NCBI RefSeq assembly: GCF_018332715.1
Contig: NZ_BOQP01000039.1
Coordinates: forward strand, 124,001-188,000
DNA: 64,000 bases
Direction of reading: 5' to 3'
Origin: Winogradskya consettensis
GTDB lineage: Bacteria > Actinomycetota > Actinomycetes > Mycobacteriales > Micromonosporaceae
Of the stretch, positions 34,797 to 43,987 are shown in pieces. The position numbers and the translations under genes are program-made. Every line of letters starts with the position of its first letter. The stretch's first letter is position 1. Below the pieces are notes generated by a model that saw nothing but the letters and a program-made list of their open reading frames with translations, searched no databases and had not been told where the DNA came from.

Positions 34797-35567
34797 ATGA
34801 TTCTGGTAACCGGGGCGACCGGCACGATCGGCCGCCATCTTGTCCCGCTGCTGCTCGCCGATGGCCACGATGTCCGCGCGATGACCCGGGACCGGGCGCG
34901 GATCGAGCCGCGGTCCGGGCTGGAGATCGTGGAGGCGGACTACGACGATCCGGGCTCGTTGCAGGCGGCAGTGCGCGGTGTCGACGCTGTTTTCCTGGTG
35001 ACGGCATCGTCTTCGGTACGCCACGACGCGGCGATGGTCGAGGCCGCGGCCGGGCTGCGCGTGGTCAAGCTCTCCGCGATCGGGACGGGGGCGCGGGTCG
35101 GCTCCGCGGTGCTCGGGGCGCTGCATCTCGCGGCTGAGCAGCTGGTTCGGGAGCGGACCCGGTGGACGATCCTGCGGCCGTCGGTGTTCGCGTCCAACTC
35201 GCTGCACTGGCGTGACGAGGTGCCGAACGCGACGGGTGACGCCGGGAGCGCGGTGATCGACCCGCGGGATGTGGCTGCTGTCGCGGCGGTGGTGCTGGGC
35301 TCTTCGGCGTACGAACACCGGATCTTGACTTTGACCGGGCCGCGGGCCTTGAGCGTGCCCGACCAGGCCGGGTTGATCGGCAAGGTCCGGGGCCGCAGCC
35401 TGACCGTCCGGGAGTGGGAACCGGAGGTGGAGGAGTGGCGGCTCGGCGCGGCATGGACCCGCGCCGGCCACAACGCCGTGGTGACCGGCGACGTCGAGGA
35501 AGTGCTGGGCCGCCCGCCACACAGCTACGAGGACTGGCTCAGTTCCGTGCCGGCCGATGGTTGGTGA
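34797..35567 (+). CDS. NmrA-like NAD(P)-binding protein
   Basis: 256 aa. The N-terminal Rossmann motif is VTGATGTIG (about 4-12), with the second strand RAMTRDRARI and the third VEADYDDPGSL, the NmrA/atypical SDR pattern. There is no YxxxK active site. Members act as NAD(P)H-dependent reductases (quinone or azo-reductase-like) or redox sensors. The product is probably cytosolic. Start ATG at 34797 without a clear ribosome site. It is divergent from the AraC regulator; the end overlaps the remnant hydrolase by 29 nt. Confidence 0.87.
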   Translation: MILVTGATGTIGRHLVPLLLADGHDVRAMTRDRARIEPRSGLEIVEADYDDPGSLQAAVRGVDAVFLVTASSSVRHDAAMVEAAAGLRVVKLSAIGTGARVGSAVLGALHLAAEQLVRERTRWTILRPSVFASNSLHWRDEVPNATGDAGSAVIDPRDVAAVAAVVLGSSAYEHRILTLTGPRALSVPDQAGLIGKVRGRSLTVREWEPEVEEWRLGAAWTRAGHNAVVTGDVEEVLGRPPHSYEDWLSSVPADGW

Positions 35568-35980
35568 TGGCGGTGACCAGGTCGTCCCAGAGCTGCCGAG
35601 GGCGGTCGTGCCCCATGTCGGGCACCAGCATGAGCTGCGCGCCGGGGATGAGCTCGGCCGTCCGCTCGCCCCCGCTCGGTGCGATAAGGGTGTCGTCCAA
35701 TCCATGGATGACCAGCGTCGGGACCTGCAGTTTTGCGAGATCTGCGGCGCGGGAGCCGGCCAGGACCATGGCGCCGAGCTGACGTGGAATGCCGGCCGGG
35801 TAGTACGCGCGGTCGTAGCCGGCCGCCGCTAACTCCCGCAGCGCCCCGACATCCGCGTAGCGGCGCGATGCCCACACCAGATCGCGCTCGATGGCCATCC
35901 GCTGAGCGATCATGCCACCCATCGAGGAACCGACAACGTGTGCGTGTTCGATCTGGACATCCTGGGACACGCGGGCGACG
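35539..35980 (-). pseudogene. Decayed alpha/beta hydrolase (5' truncated, internally deleted)
   Basis: The minus-strand frame reads HVVGSSMGGMIAQRMAI, the nucleophile elbow of a common actinobacterial alpha/beta hydrolase, then jumps straight to DRAYYPAGIPRQLGAMVLAGSRAA and LQVPTLVIHGLDDTLI and GHDRPRQLWDDLVTAI, the intact C-terminal third with Asp and His. Compared with full-length homologues (about 280 aa) the first ~90 residues and ~60 residues of the cap are missing. No start codon or ribosome site precedes the elbow. It is a remnant abutting the amidase gene. Confidence 0.7.
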
Positions 35981-36066
35981 GGCACCCGCGACCCTGCCAC
36001 AGCAACGCCGCCCACGCCTCCGAAATTCGGTTCTGAGGTTTGGGGCTGTGGGGCAGGGTGTAGGGC

Positions 36067-37542
36067 ATGGGTGACTACGCGTATTCGACCGCGGGCGAGT
36101 TGGTGGCGGCGATGGACGGCGGCGAGGTTTCGGCGGTTGAGCTCACTACCGCTGCGATCGCCCGGATCGAGCGGCTCGACGGTGACATCAATGCGGTTTG
36201 CGTGCGCGACTTCGACCGGGCGCTCGTGGCGGCCGAGGAAGCCGATGCTGCGCGGGCTGGGGGCCAGGGCGGGCCCGTGCTCGGCGTACCGATGACCATC
36301 AAGGACTCGATCGATGTTGCCGGCCTGGCGACGACGTGGGGGTTTCCGCGGTTCAAGGATCATGTGGCGGCCGCCGACGCGGTCGCGGTGGCCCGGCTCA
36401 GGGCGGCCGGGGCGGTGATTCTCGGCAAGACGAATGTGCCGCTCGCGCTCGGCGACTTCCAGTCCTACAACGCGATCTACGGCGTCACGAGCAATCCGTG
36501 GGACCTCGGGCGTACGCCGGGTGGCTCGTCCGGCGGTTCGGCCGCCGCGCTCGCCGCCGGTTTCGGCGCGGTGTCGATGGGATCGGACATCGGTGGCTCG
36601 TTGCGGGTGCCGGCGCATTTCTGCGGGGTGTACGCGCACAAGCCCTCGATCGGCCTGCTCCCGTTGCGCGGGCACACGTTCCCGGGCACCCGGCCGCTGC
36701 CCGACCTCGGCGGCGACCTGGGTGTCATCGGACCGATGGCCCGCGGCGCGGCTGACCTCGCGATGATGGTCCGGCTGCTCGCCGATCCCGACGAGGCCGG
36801 CCTGGGCCTCGCCTACCGGACGGCGTTGCGCCCGGCGCGGCACGACGAGCTGGGGTCTTTCCGGGTCCTGATCCTGGAGGCGCACCCGCTCGTCCCGGTC
36901 TCGTCCGAGGTGCGTGCCGCGATCGACGTTCTGGCCAAGAGGCTGGAGGCGGCCGGGGTGACGGTCCTGCGGCACAGCCCGCACCTGCCCGATCTGGCTG
37001 AGGGCGCCCGCTCCTACCTGCGCCTGCTCCAGGCCGGCATGTCAGCCGGCTTCCCGCCCGAGGTCTACGCGGCCGCTCTCACGACCGCGGCCGCCCTCGA
37101 CCCGGACGACACCTCGCTGGCCGCCGAGCGGGCCCGGGGTGTCGTCCTGAGCCATCGCGACTGGGTCGCGGCCGACACCGTTCGCGCCGTCCAGCGGGCA
37201 CGGTGGGCCGAGCTGTTCACCGACATCGACATCGTGGTCGCGCCGGTGTTCTCGATCCCGGCGTTCCCGCACGACCACGGCGAACCGATGGTGATGCGCA
37301 CGATCACGATCGACGGCGAGGAGCACAACCACCTCGACCAACTGGTGTGGGGCGGCATCGCCACGGCGCCCGGACTCCCGTCGACCGCCGTCCCGGTCGC
37401 CCGCTCGGCGCAGGGCCTGCCCATCGGCGTCCAGCTGATCGGCCCGCTCTTCGAGGACCACACCCCGATCCGCTTCGCCGAGCTGCTCGACCGCGAATTC
37501 GGCCGCAGTGGTTCGGCGGAGGCCGAAGTGTCGCGGCCCTAG
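36067..37542 (+). CDS. Amidase-signature family amidase
   Basis: 491 aa, full length. The Ser-cisSer-Lys triad is visible: Lys about 79 in TIKDS, cis-Ser about 154 in GGSSGGS, nucleophile Ser about 178 in SDIGGSLRVPA, with spacing equal to that of fatty-acid amide hydrolase. These cytosolic enzymes hydrolyse amides, nitrile-derived amides or aryl acylamides. The gene is followed 9 nt later by an ACT-domain gene that has its own promoter-like box. Substrate unknown. Confidence 0.92.
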   Translation: MGDYAYSTAGELVAAMDGGEVSAVELTTAAIARIERLDGDINAVCVRDFDRALVAAEEADAARAGGQGGPVLGVPMTIKDSIDVAGLATTWGFPRFKDHVAAADAVAVARLRAAGAVILGKTNVPLALGDFQSYNAIYGVTSNPWDLGRTPGGSSGGSAAALAAGFGAVSMGSDIGGSLRVPAHFCGVYAHKPSIGLLPLRGHTFPGTRPLPDLGGDLGVIGPMARGAADLAMMVRLLADPDEAGLGLAYRTALRPARHDELGSFRVLILEAHPLVPVSSEVRAAIDVLAKRLEAAGVTVLRHSPHLPDLAEGARSYLRLLQAGMSAGFPPEVYAAALTTAAALDPDDTSLAAERARGVVLSHRDWVAADTVRAVQRARWAELFTDIDIVVAPVFSIPAFPHDHGEPMVMRTITIDGEEHNHLDQLVWGGIATAPGLPSTAVPVARSAQGLPIGVQLIGPLFEDHTPIRFAELLDREFGRSGSAEAEVSRP

Positions 37543-37545
37543 CCT
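37540..37545 (+). promoter_or_regulatory. -10 box for a leaderless ACT-protein transcript
   Basis: TAGCCT overlaps the amidase stop and is followed by 6 nt and the ATG at 37552. Confidence 0.4.
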
Positions 37546-37551
37546 TTGCGC

Positions 37552-37881
37552 ATGAGGGATATCGAGGTGGTGCTGGACGATGTGCCCGGGGCGCTGGGGG
37601 AGTTCGGGCGGGTGCTCGGCGCGGCGGGAGTCAGCCTGGAGGGTGGCGGCGTCTTCGGGGGCGTCGCCCATTTCCTGGTCGAGGACGCCGACCGGGCCAG
37701 GGATGCCCTGCACGCCGCGGGCATCGGGCCGGTCAGCGTTCATGACGTCGTCAGCCTGCGGCTCGACCAGGAGTTGCCCGGCAGCCTCGGCATCGTGGCC
37801 GCCCGTTTCGGCGAGGCCGGCCTCACCATCAACACCCAGTACAGCGATCACGCCGGCAACCTGGTCCTGGTCGTGGGGTGA
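37552..37881 (+). CDS. Tandem ACT-domain protein
   Basis: 109 aa. Two ACT-like beta-alpha-beta units, IEVVLDDVPGALGEFGRVLGAAGVSL (about 4-29) and LDQELPGSLGIVAARFGEAGLTI (about 68-90), make up the whole protein, with no catalytic domain. Stand-alone ACT pairs bind amino acids or small effectors and regulate partner enzymes. The preceding amidase is a possible partner by position only. Its TGA abuts the convergent GH35 stop with no gap (TGATCA). Confidence 0.75.
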   Translation: MRDIEVVLDDVPGALGEFGRVLGAAGVSLEGGGVFGGVAHFLVEDADRARDALHAAGIGPVSVHDVVSLRLDQELPGSLGIVAARFGEAGLTINTQYSDHAGNLVLVVG

Positions 37882-39663
37882 TCAGTCGAACTCCTCGATG
37901 TACTCCTCGGGCGGGCCGAGGGAGGGCTCAGTGCACAGCTCCAGCACGCCGCCGAGTCTTTCCAGCTCCAGGATGGTGACCGTGTTGAGGCCGGGGCGGA
38001 GCAGCGGGCCGGGGCAGTAGAGGGTGAGCTGCGGGCCGATGTCCCAGTAACGGCCGAGCAGGAAGCCGTTGACCCAGGCCAGGCCGCGTCCCGAGCCGGG
38101 CAGAGCGAGGAATGTGTCCGCCGGCTCATCGACGGAGAAGGTGGCGACTGCGAAGCCGGTGCCGGTGGTCGGCGGTCCCGCGGACAAGGCGCTCTGCAGA
38201 GACTCCGATGACCACTCTTGCAGGGCGACCGGCGTGCACTCCCAGCCCTGGACCGTGCGGCGGTCGATCAGGACCGGGCCGAGGACTCCCTTGTGGCCAC
38301 CGAGCGCCGGCCCGTAATTGACCCGGCCCAGGCTTTCCACGAGCAGGTCAAGACGGACGATTGCGCCGGTTCCGCGTACCCGCAGGCTGGGATTTTCGGG
38401 GGTGACCGTGCCCAGCGGCGTGCCGTCGGCAAAGACCAGAGCCCGGTCCCGCACATCCGTCACGGTCAGTTGGTGGTCACCCGTCGGAATTCTCGGGTAC
38501 GCCCGGAGCAGCGCGATCCCCGCGTCCAGCCCCAGCCGTTCGAAACTGGCCGGGCGTGGCCCGCTCGTGGTCGGCGCGGGCACGGCGCGCAGGCTCGCGA
38601 GCAGGTCGGAGCGATGCTCGAGCGGCAGCCGCGCGGCGGGCAGAACCGGAAGGCGCGCCGATACCCGCAGCGGGGCCGTCGCGCCCAGGACCGCGCGCAT
38701 GGCATGGAACTTCGGGGTGAGCGAGCCGTCCTCGGCGATCGGGGCATCGGAGTCGTAGCTGGTGACGGTGGGTTGCAGGCGGCCGTCCCGCTCGTTGGCG
38801 CCCGCCCAGAGGCCGAAGTTGGTGCCGCCGTGGGCCATGTAGATGCTGACGCTGCCGCCGTCCTCGATGATGCCGCCGAGGGTGCGGACGGCGCTGTCGA
38901 CACCGCGGACGTGGTGCTTCTCGCCCCAGTGGTCGAACCAGCCGTTCCAGAACTCGGCCACGACGAACGGCTCGTCCGGGCGGCGGGTGGCGAGCAGTTC
39001 GCGCGCCGGGCCGGGCTTCGAGCCGAGGGTGGCGGCGGTGAGGGTGCCGGGCAGCGTGCCGCCGTCGAGCATCAGGTCGGTGGGGCCGTCCGCGGTGAAG
39101 AGCAGCTCGGTGATGCCGCGGTCGACCAGGGCGGTGTGGTTCCAGCGTACGTAGGCCTGGTCGTCGCCGTAGCTGCCGAACTCGTTCTCCACCTGAACCG
39201 CGACGACCGGGCCACCGGCTGCGGCCTGCAAGCCGGCGATGCGGGGGATGAGGTCGTCGAACCAGGGGGCGACCGCGCCCGTGAACGCCGGGTCTGAACT
39301 GCGCAACGCCACGTCACGGCCGGTGAGCCAGCTGGGCAGGCCGCCGTTGGACCATTCCGCGCAGATGTACGGCCCGGGACGCACGATCACGTCGAGGCCC
39401 TCGTCGCCGGCGGTGCGTACGAACTCCTCCAGGTCATGCCAGCCGTCGAAGTGCGGGGCGGTGTCCTCGCGGGGCTGGTGGAAGTTCCACGGCACGTATG
39501 TGTCGACCGTGTTGAGCCCGAGGTCGCCCAGGCGCTGGAGCCGGTCGCGCCACAGCCGGGGATGGACGCGGAAGTAGTGCAGGGCCCCGGACAGGATCTG
39601 GTGCGGCACGCCGTGGCGGTAGAGCCGGCGGTCGTTCCAGGAGAGGGCGGGTGGTTCGATCAC
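37882..39663 (-). CDS. GH35 beta-galactosidase
   Basis: 593 aa from a GTG. GH35 TIM barrel covers about 1-330: SGALHYFRVHPRLW, LNTVDTYVPWNFHQP, RPGPYICAEWSNGGLP, the acid/base motif QVENEFGSYG (about 157-166), the nucleophile Glu about 237 in VVAEFWNGWFDHWG, and MAHGGTNFGLW. Beta-sandwich domains follow. No signal peptide, so it acts inside on imported oligosaccharides. It is divergent from lacI, and an operator-like sequence sits directly upstream of its -10 box, so it belongs to the sugar regulon of the 40.9-48.6 kb operon. Confidence 0.93.
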   Translation of the reverse strand: MIEPPALSWNDRRLYRHGVPHQILSGALHYFRVHPRLWRDRLQRLGDLGLNTVDTYVPWNFHQPREDTAPHFDGWHDLEEFVRTAGDEGLDVIVRPGPYICAEWSNGGLPSWLTGRDVALRSSDPAFTGAVAPWFDDLIPRIAGLQAAAGGPVVAVQVENEFGSYGDDQAYVRWNHTALVDRGITELLFTADGPTDLMLDGGTLPGTLTAATLGSKPGPARELLATRRPDEPFVVAEFWNGWFDHWGEKHHVRGVDSAVRTLGGIIEDGGSVSIYMAHGGTNFGLWAGANERDGRLQPTVTSYDSDAPIAEDGSLTPKFHAMRAVLGATAPLRVSARLPVLPAARLPLEHRSDLLASLRAVPAPTTSGPRPASFERLGLDAGIALLRAYPRIPTGDHQLTVTDVRDRALVFADGTPLGTVTPENPSLRVRGTGAIVRLDLLVESLGRVNYGPALGGHKGVLGPVLIDRRTVQGWECTPVALQEWSSESLQSALSAGPPTTGTGFAVATFSVDEPADTFLALPGSGRGLAWVNGFLLGRYWDIGPQLTLYCPGPLLRPGLNTVTILELERLGGVLELCTEPSLGPPEEYIEEFD

Positions 39664-39669
39664 GGCGCG

Positions 39670-39698
39670 AGCCTATGTTATCGATGCCATGCGTAACA
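39670..39698 (-). promoter_or_regulatory. LacI-type operator overlapping the GH35 promoter
   Basis: On the minus strand TAGGCT (39675-39670) lies 6 nt before the GTG, so the GH35 mRNA is probably leaderless. Immediately upstream, 39676-39698 is a dyad with TGTTA and TAACA arms around ATG-C-CAT. Its left part TGTTATCGATGCCA is identical to the sequence at 40800. A repressor here would block the GH35 promoter and could also affect lacI. Confidence 0.65.
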
Positions 39699-39741
39699 AC
39701 GGCAGTATGCTCTGCCCTTCAAAGAGGTTCGAAGGAGCGTT

Positions 39742-40758
39742 ATGACCGAGGCCGTCGCGCGATCCGTCAGGCAGCCGAGCATGGCTGACGTGGCACGCAC
39801 CGCCGGGGTGTCGGCCCAGACCGTGTCCCGGGCGTTGCGGGATTCCCCCAACGTCAACCCGGAGACCAGGCGGCGCGTGCTCGACGCCGTCGACCAGCTC
39901 GGATACCGGCTCAACAATGCGGCCCGGGTGCTCTCCTCCGGGCGCAGTTTCACGATCGGGCTGGTCCTGCTGCAGTCCGGCGGCTACTACTCGCGCTCCG
40001 CGGTGACCGCCGGCGTCGAGGCGGCCGCGGGTCACGCCGGCTACGCGGTCAACATCGCGACCATCGCCGGGCTCGACACCGGCCTGATGGAACGGGCCCT
40101 GTCCAAGCTCGCCGACCAGGGCGTGGACGGCATCATCATCGCCGTCCCGCTCATCTCGGTCACGCAGAAGATGGAGGACATCACCCGGGACATCCCGACG
40201 GTGACGCTGGACGGGTCGCGTACGGCCGGGGCCCGGGTGCTGGGGATAGACCAGCTGGAAGCGGGTCGGCTGGCCACGCAGCACCTGCTCGACCTGGGCC
40301 ACCGGCAGGTGTGGCACGTCTCCGGCCCGGACGAGTGGATCGAGGCGCGGCAGCGGCTGCAGGGCTGGCGGGAGTGCCTGGCCGCGGCGGGGATCGAGGC
40401 GCCGCCGGCCCTCGAGGGGGACTGGTCACCGGATTCCGGGTACCGCCAGGGGCAGATCATCGCGATGATCCCGGACGTCACGGCGGTGTTCGCGGCCAGC
40501 GACGAGATGGCCTTCGGGATCATCCGCGCGCTGCGGGAGCGGGGCCGGTCGGTGCCCGAGGACGTGTCCATCGTCAGCGTCGACGACATCGCGCTGGCCG
40601 CGTACTGTTCGCCGCCGCTGACCACCGTGCGGCAGGATTTCTACCGTTCCGGGCAGGCCGCCGTCGAGTTGCTGCTGGACCCGGATGGCGCCAACGCCTC
40701 CGTGGTGCCGGCGTCACTGTCTGTGCGTTCGTCGACCGCCGCACCGCGCTCGCACTGA
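39742..40758 (+). CDS. LacI-family transcriptional regulator
   Basis: 338 aa. The N-terminal HTH and hinge (MADVARTAGVSAQTVSRALR at about 14-33, then RVLDAVDQLGYRLNNAARVL) are followed by a periplasmic-binding-protein-like effector domain (IGLVLLQSGGYY to LTTVRQDFYRSGQAAVELLL). A GAAGGAG site precedes the ATG. Flanked by GH35 on one side and the importer operon on the other, with the same operator upstream of both, it is the probable sugar-responsive repressor of the locus. The effector is likely a galactose- or fucose-containing product. Confidence 0.93.
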   Translation: MTEAVARSVRQPSMADVARTAGVSAQTVSRALRDSPNVNPETRRRVLDAVDQLGYRLNNAARVLSSGRSFTIGLVLLQSGGYYSRSAVTAGVEAAAGHAGYAVNIATIAGLDTGLMERALSKLADQGVDGIIIAVPLISVTQKMEDITRDIPTVTLDGSRTAGARVLGIDQLEAGRLATQHLLDLGHRQVWHVSGPDEWIEARQRLQGWRECLAAAGIEAPPALEGDWSPDSGYRQGQIIAMIPDVTAVFAASDEMAFGIIRALRERGRSVPEDVSIVSVDDIALAAYCSPPLTTVRQDFYRSGQAAVELLLDPDGANASVVPASLSVRSSTAAPRSH

Positions 40759-40776
40759 TCAGCCGATGTTCAAATT

Positions 40777-40821
40777 TTGTAACACCTCTTGCGTGATCAT
40801 GTTATCGATGCCACCGTAACA
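40777..40821 (+). promoter_or_regulatory. LacI-type operator upstream of the importer operon
   Basis: 40800-40821 begins TGTTATCGATGCCA, identical to the site at 39676, and ends CGTAACA. An extra half-site TGTAACA lies at 40778. The site is about 70 nt before the ATG of the solute-binding protein. Confidence 0.65.
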
Positions 40822-40890
40822 TCGTCCGGCGCGACCGGACCCCTCAACGCCTATCGGTGTGGGCTCCTGTCCCCGGAAGGACATAGAAAG

Positions 40891-42213
40891 ATGCGTAGAA
40901 GACTCGTCCTGGTGGGTGCCGCGGTCACGGCGCTCGGGCTCGTCGCCGGTTGCTCGGGCGGCGGGGACGGCTCGGACTCCGGCAAGACCACCCTCAAGGT
41001 CGCCGCGCTCGAAGGCGGTTACGGCCGCGACATGTACACGCAGGTCATCGACGCGTACAAGGCGAAGAACCCCGATGTCGACGTGCAGCTGCAGATCTCG
41101 AAGAGCATCGAGGACGAGATCACGCCGAACATGAAGGCCGGGAAGTTCCCCGACGTCGTCGTGCTCGGGCAGGGTCGCAAGGCCGCGCTGACCGAGACCC
41201 TGGTCAAGGACAAGGCCCTCGAAGACCTGACGCCGCTGCTGACCACCAAGGTGCCGGGCGAGGAGAAGACCGTCGGTGACAAGCTCACCGGGGGCATCGT
41301 CGGCAACCTCAACACCGACCCGTACGGCGACGACAAGACGTACCTGATGCCGATGTACTACTCGCCGACCGGGCTGTTCTACAACAAGGGCCTCTTCGCG
41401 TCGAAGGGCTACAAGGTCCCGGCGACCTGGGACGAGATGTTCGCGCTCGGTGACCAGGCGAAGGCCCAGGGGCTGCCGCTGTTCACCTACCCGACCGCGG
41501 GCTATCTCGACTCCTACTTCTTCGCGCTGCTCGCGGATGTCGGCGGCGAGCAGTTCTACACCGATGTCATGACCTACAAGCAGGGCGTGTGGCAGACCCC
41601 GCAGGCCAAGCAGGTCCTCGACATCACCACGAAGCTGCTCGGCTATGCCGCGCCGACCACCGTCGGGTACGCCAACGAGCAGGACTTCACCAAGAACCAG
41701 CAGTCGATCCTGGACAACAAGGCGCTGTTCATGCCGAACGGCACCTGGATCGTCGGCGAGATGAAGGACGCGCCGCGCGCCGCCGGTTTCCAATGGGGCC
41801 TCACGCCGTTGCCGGCGGTCACTGCGGGCGGTAAGCGGTACATCACCACGTCCGTCGAGTCGGTGTGGATCCCCGGCTCGGCCGAGCACAAGGACGCGGC
41901 GAAGGACTTCATCGCCTACCTCTACTCCGACGAGGCCGCGGCGATCTTCGCCAAGTCGGACGCGATCCAGCCGATCGCGGGCATCGCGGCCAAGCTGACC
42001 GGCGAGAACGCCGACTTCTACAAGGTGTATGAGGACCCGGCGGTCTCCGCGCTGGTCGGCGGTTTCGCCGGCACCGCGCCCGTCGAGGGCGTCGACATCA
42101 AGGGCACGCTCTTCGACACCGCGAACAGCGTCATCAGCGGTGACAAGACCGAGGTGCAGTGGCAGACCGCGCTCGACGAGGCCAGCGAGAAGCTGCGCCA
42201 GGCCGGAAATTGA
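40891..42213 (+). CDS. ABC sugar-importer solute-binding lipoprotein
   Basis: 440 aa. The lipobox LGLVAGC gives a lipid-anchored mature protein. The rest is an extracellular solute-binding protein family 1 (CUT1) fold: TLKVAALEGGYGRDMYTQVIDAY, NPDVDVQLQISKS, FPDVVVLGQG, YYSPTGLFYNK, ALFMPNGTWIVGEM. A GGAAGGA site precedes the ATG. It is the first gene of a seven-gene operon. The enzymes alongside suggest an oligosaccharide containing beta-galactose and alpha-L-fucose as ligand. Confidence 0.94.
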   Translation: MRRRLVLVGAAVTALGLVAGCSGGGDGSDSGKTTLKVAALEGGYGRDMYTQVIDAYKAKNPDVDVQLQISKSIEDEITPNMKAGKFPDVVVLGQGRKAALTETLVKDKALEDLTPLLTTKVPGEEKTVGDKLTGGIVGNLNTDPYGDDKTYLMPMYYSPTGLFYNKGLFASKGYKVPATWDEMFALGDQAKAQGLPLFTYPTAGYLDSYFFALLADVGGEQFYTDVMTYKQGVWQTPQAKQVLDITTKLLGYAAPTTVGYANEQDFTKNQQSILDNKALFMPNGTWIVGEMKDAPRAAGFQWGLTPLPAVTAGGKRYITTSVESVWIPGSAEHKDAAKDFIAYLYSDEAAAIFAKSDAIQPIAGIAAKLTGENADFYKVYEDPAVSALVGGFAGTAPVEGVDIKGTLFDTANSVISGDKTEVQWQTALDEASEKLRQAGN

Positions 42214-43115
42214 CCCCGGCGGCCAAGCGGCGCAAGCGCGGCAACGGCGGCTTCGTGCTTGCCTGCTTGGCGCCCGCACTCGTGCTCTTCGCGGTCTTCA
42301 TGATCGTGCCGACGGTGAACGTGTTCCGGATGTCGCTCTACACGTGGAGCGGCTTCTCCCCGGACATGCGCTTCGTCGGGCTGGACAACTTCCGCCGGCT
42401 GCTCGACGACGACCAGTTCATCCGGGCGTTCCAGAACACGGTGGCGCTGCTGGTGGTCGTGACCGTGGTGACGATGGGCATGGGCCTGTTCCTCGCCGCG
42501 ATCATGACCCGGCAGAAACTGAGCGGCCGCAACCTCTACCGCTTTGTTCTGTACGTGCCGAACGTGCTCTCCGTCGTCGTCATCGCGGCCATCTTCTCGG
42601 CGGTCTACGACCAGGAGAACGGCCTGCTCAACGGCGCGCTGCGGCTGCTGTCGCTGGACGGGCTGCAGCAGGTGTGGCTCGGCAACCAGCGGATCGTGCT
42701 CTACTCCGTGGCGATCGCGATGGTCTGGCAGTCGCTCGGCTACTACATGGTCCTCTACATGTCGAGCATGTCGAGCATTCCCGAGGAGCTGTACGAGGCC
42801 TCCTCGCTCGACGGCGCCTCTGCCGGGAAGCAGTTCTTCTCGGTCACGTTGCCGCTGATCTGGCAACACCTGCGCACGACGCTGACGTTCTTCGTGATGA
42901 GCGCCGTCAACCTCAGCTTCGTCCTGGTCCGCGCGATGACCGGCGGCGGGCCGGACGGCGCCTCGGAGGTCCTGCTCAGCTACATGTACAAGCAGGCGTA
43001 CACGAACTCGTCGTACGGCTACGGCATGGCCATCGGCGTCGTCATCTTCGCTTTCTCGTTCCTCGTCTCCCTGCTGGTGAGCCGGGCGACGAAGCGTGAG
43101 CCCCTCCAGTTTTAG
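42210..43115 (+). CDS. CUT1 ABC sugar permease (MalF-like)
   Basis: 301 aa from a TTG overlapping the upstream stop by 4 nt (TTGA); a longer start at 42159 would lie inside the binding-protein gene. Six TM helices. The EAA loop reads EELYEASSLDGASAGKQFF. It pairs with the next permease to form the membrane channel. Confidence 0.9.
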   Translation: MTPAAKRRKRGNGGFVLACLAPALVLFAVFMIVPTVNVFRMSLYTWSGFSPDMRFVGLDNFRRLLDDDQFIRAFQNTVALLVVVTVVTMGMGLFLAAIMTRQKLSGRNLYRFVLYVPNVLSVVVIAAIFSAVYDQENGLLNGALRLLSLDGLQQVWLGNQRIVLYSVAIAMVWQSLGYYMVLYMSSMSSIPEELYEASSLDGASAGKQFFSVTLPLIWQHLRTTLTFFVMSAVNLSFVLVRAMTGGGPDGASEVLLSYMYKQAYTNSSYGYGMAIGVVIFAFSFLVSLLVSRATKREPLQF

Positions 43116-43123
43116 GACGCACC

Positions 43124-43987
43124 ATGACCATCACCAGGCTCGGCCGCACGCTGACCTACGTGCTCGTCGCGGCGATCGCGCTCGCCATCGCCGTACCCGT
43201 CGCGTGGGTGCTGCTGGCGTCGTTCAAGGCGAAGGGCGAGTTCTACGGCAGCCCGTGGACGCTGCCGGCGGGCCTGCGGATCCAGAACTACGTCGACGCG
43301 TTCGTCACCGCGCACATGGGTCAGTACTTCCTGACCTCGGTGCTGGTGACCGTACTCGGGCTGGTGTTCGTCCTGGCCGTGTCGATCCCAGCGGCGTACG
43401 TCATCGCCCGTTACGAGTTCCGGGGCCGCGGTCTCGTCGAGGTGCTGCTGCTCGCCGGCCTGTTCGTGAACGTCAACTACATCGTCGTGCCGATCTTCCT
43501 GATGCTGGTCGGCTGGGACCGCTCGCTCGCGGACGTCCTGCCCGGCGGGTTCTTCATCGACAACCCCGCAGTGCTCTCCCTGGTGTACGCGGCCACGTCG
43601 ATCCCGTTCAGCATCTATCTGCTGACCGCGTACTTCCGGTCGATCCCGGTCGACTACGAGGAGGCGGCGTCACTGGACGGCGCATCCCGGTTCCTCGTCA
43701 TGACCCGGATCATGCTGCCGATGGCCCGCCCGGCGGTGACCACGGTGATCCTGTTCAACTTCCTGGCGTACTGGAACGACTTCATCATCGCGTTGACGCT
43801 GCTCCCCGGTGACGGCAAGACGCTGCAGGTCGGCCTGCTCAACCTCATGACGGCGCAGAAGGCCGCGGCCGATTACGGGCGGCTCTACGCCGGCATGGTC
43901 ATCGTCATCGTCCCGGTCCTCATCCTCTACGCGCTGATCCAGCGCAGGCTGATCGAGGGCATGGCCGCGGGCGGGGTGAAGGGATGA
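43124..43987 (+). CDS. CUT1 ABC sugar permease (MalG-like)
   Basis: 287 aa, six TM helices with the EAA loop EEAASLDGASRFLVMTRIMLP. It starts 8 nt after the first permease and overlaps the next small gene by 4 nt. No ATPase gene is in the operon, so this importer probably borrows a shared MsiK-type ATPase encoded elsewhere, as many actinobacterial CUT1 systems do. Confidence 0.93.
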   Translation: MTITRLGRTLTYVLVAAIALAIAVPVAWVLLASFKAKGEFYGSPWTLPAGLRIQNYVDAFVTAHMGQYFLTSVLVTVLGLVFVLAVSIPAAYVIARYEFRGRGLVEVLLLAGLFVNVNYIVVPIFLMLVGWDRSLADVLPGGFFIDNPAVLSLVYAATSIPFSIYLLTAYFRSIPVDYEEAASLDGASRFLVMTRIMLPMARPAVTTVILFNFLAYWNDFIIALTLLPGDGKTLQVGLLNLMTAQKAAADYGRLYAGMVIVIVPVLILYALIQRRLIEGMAAGGVKG

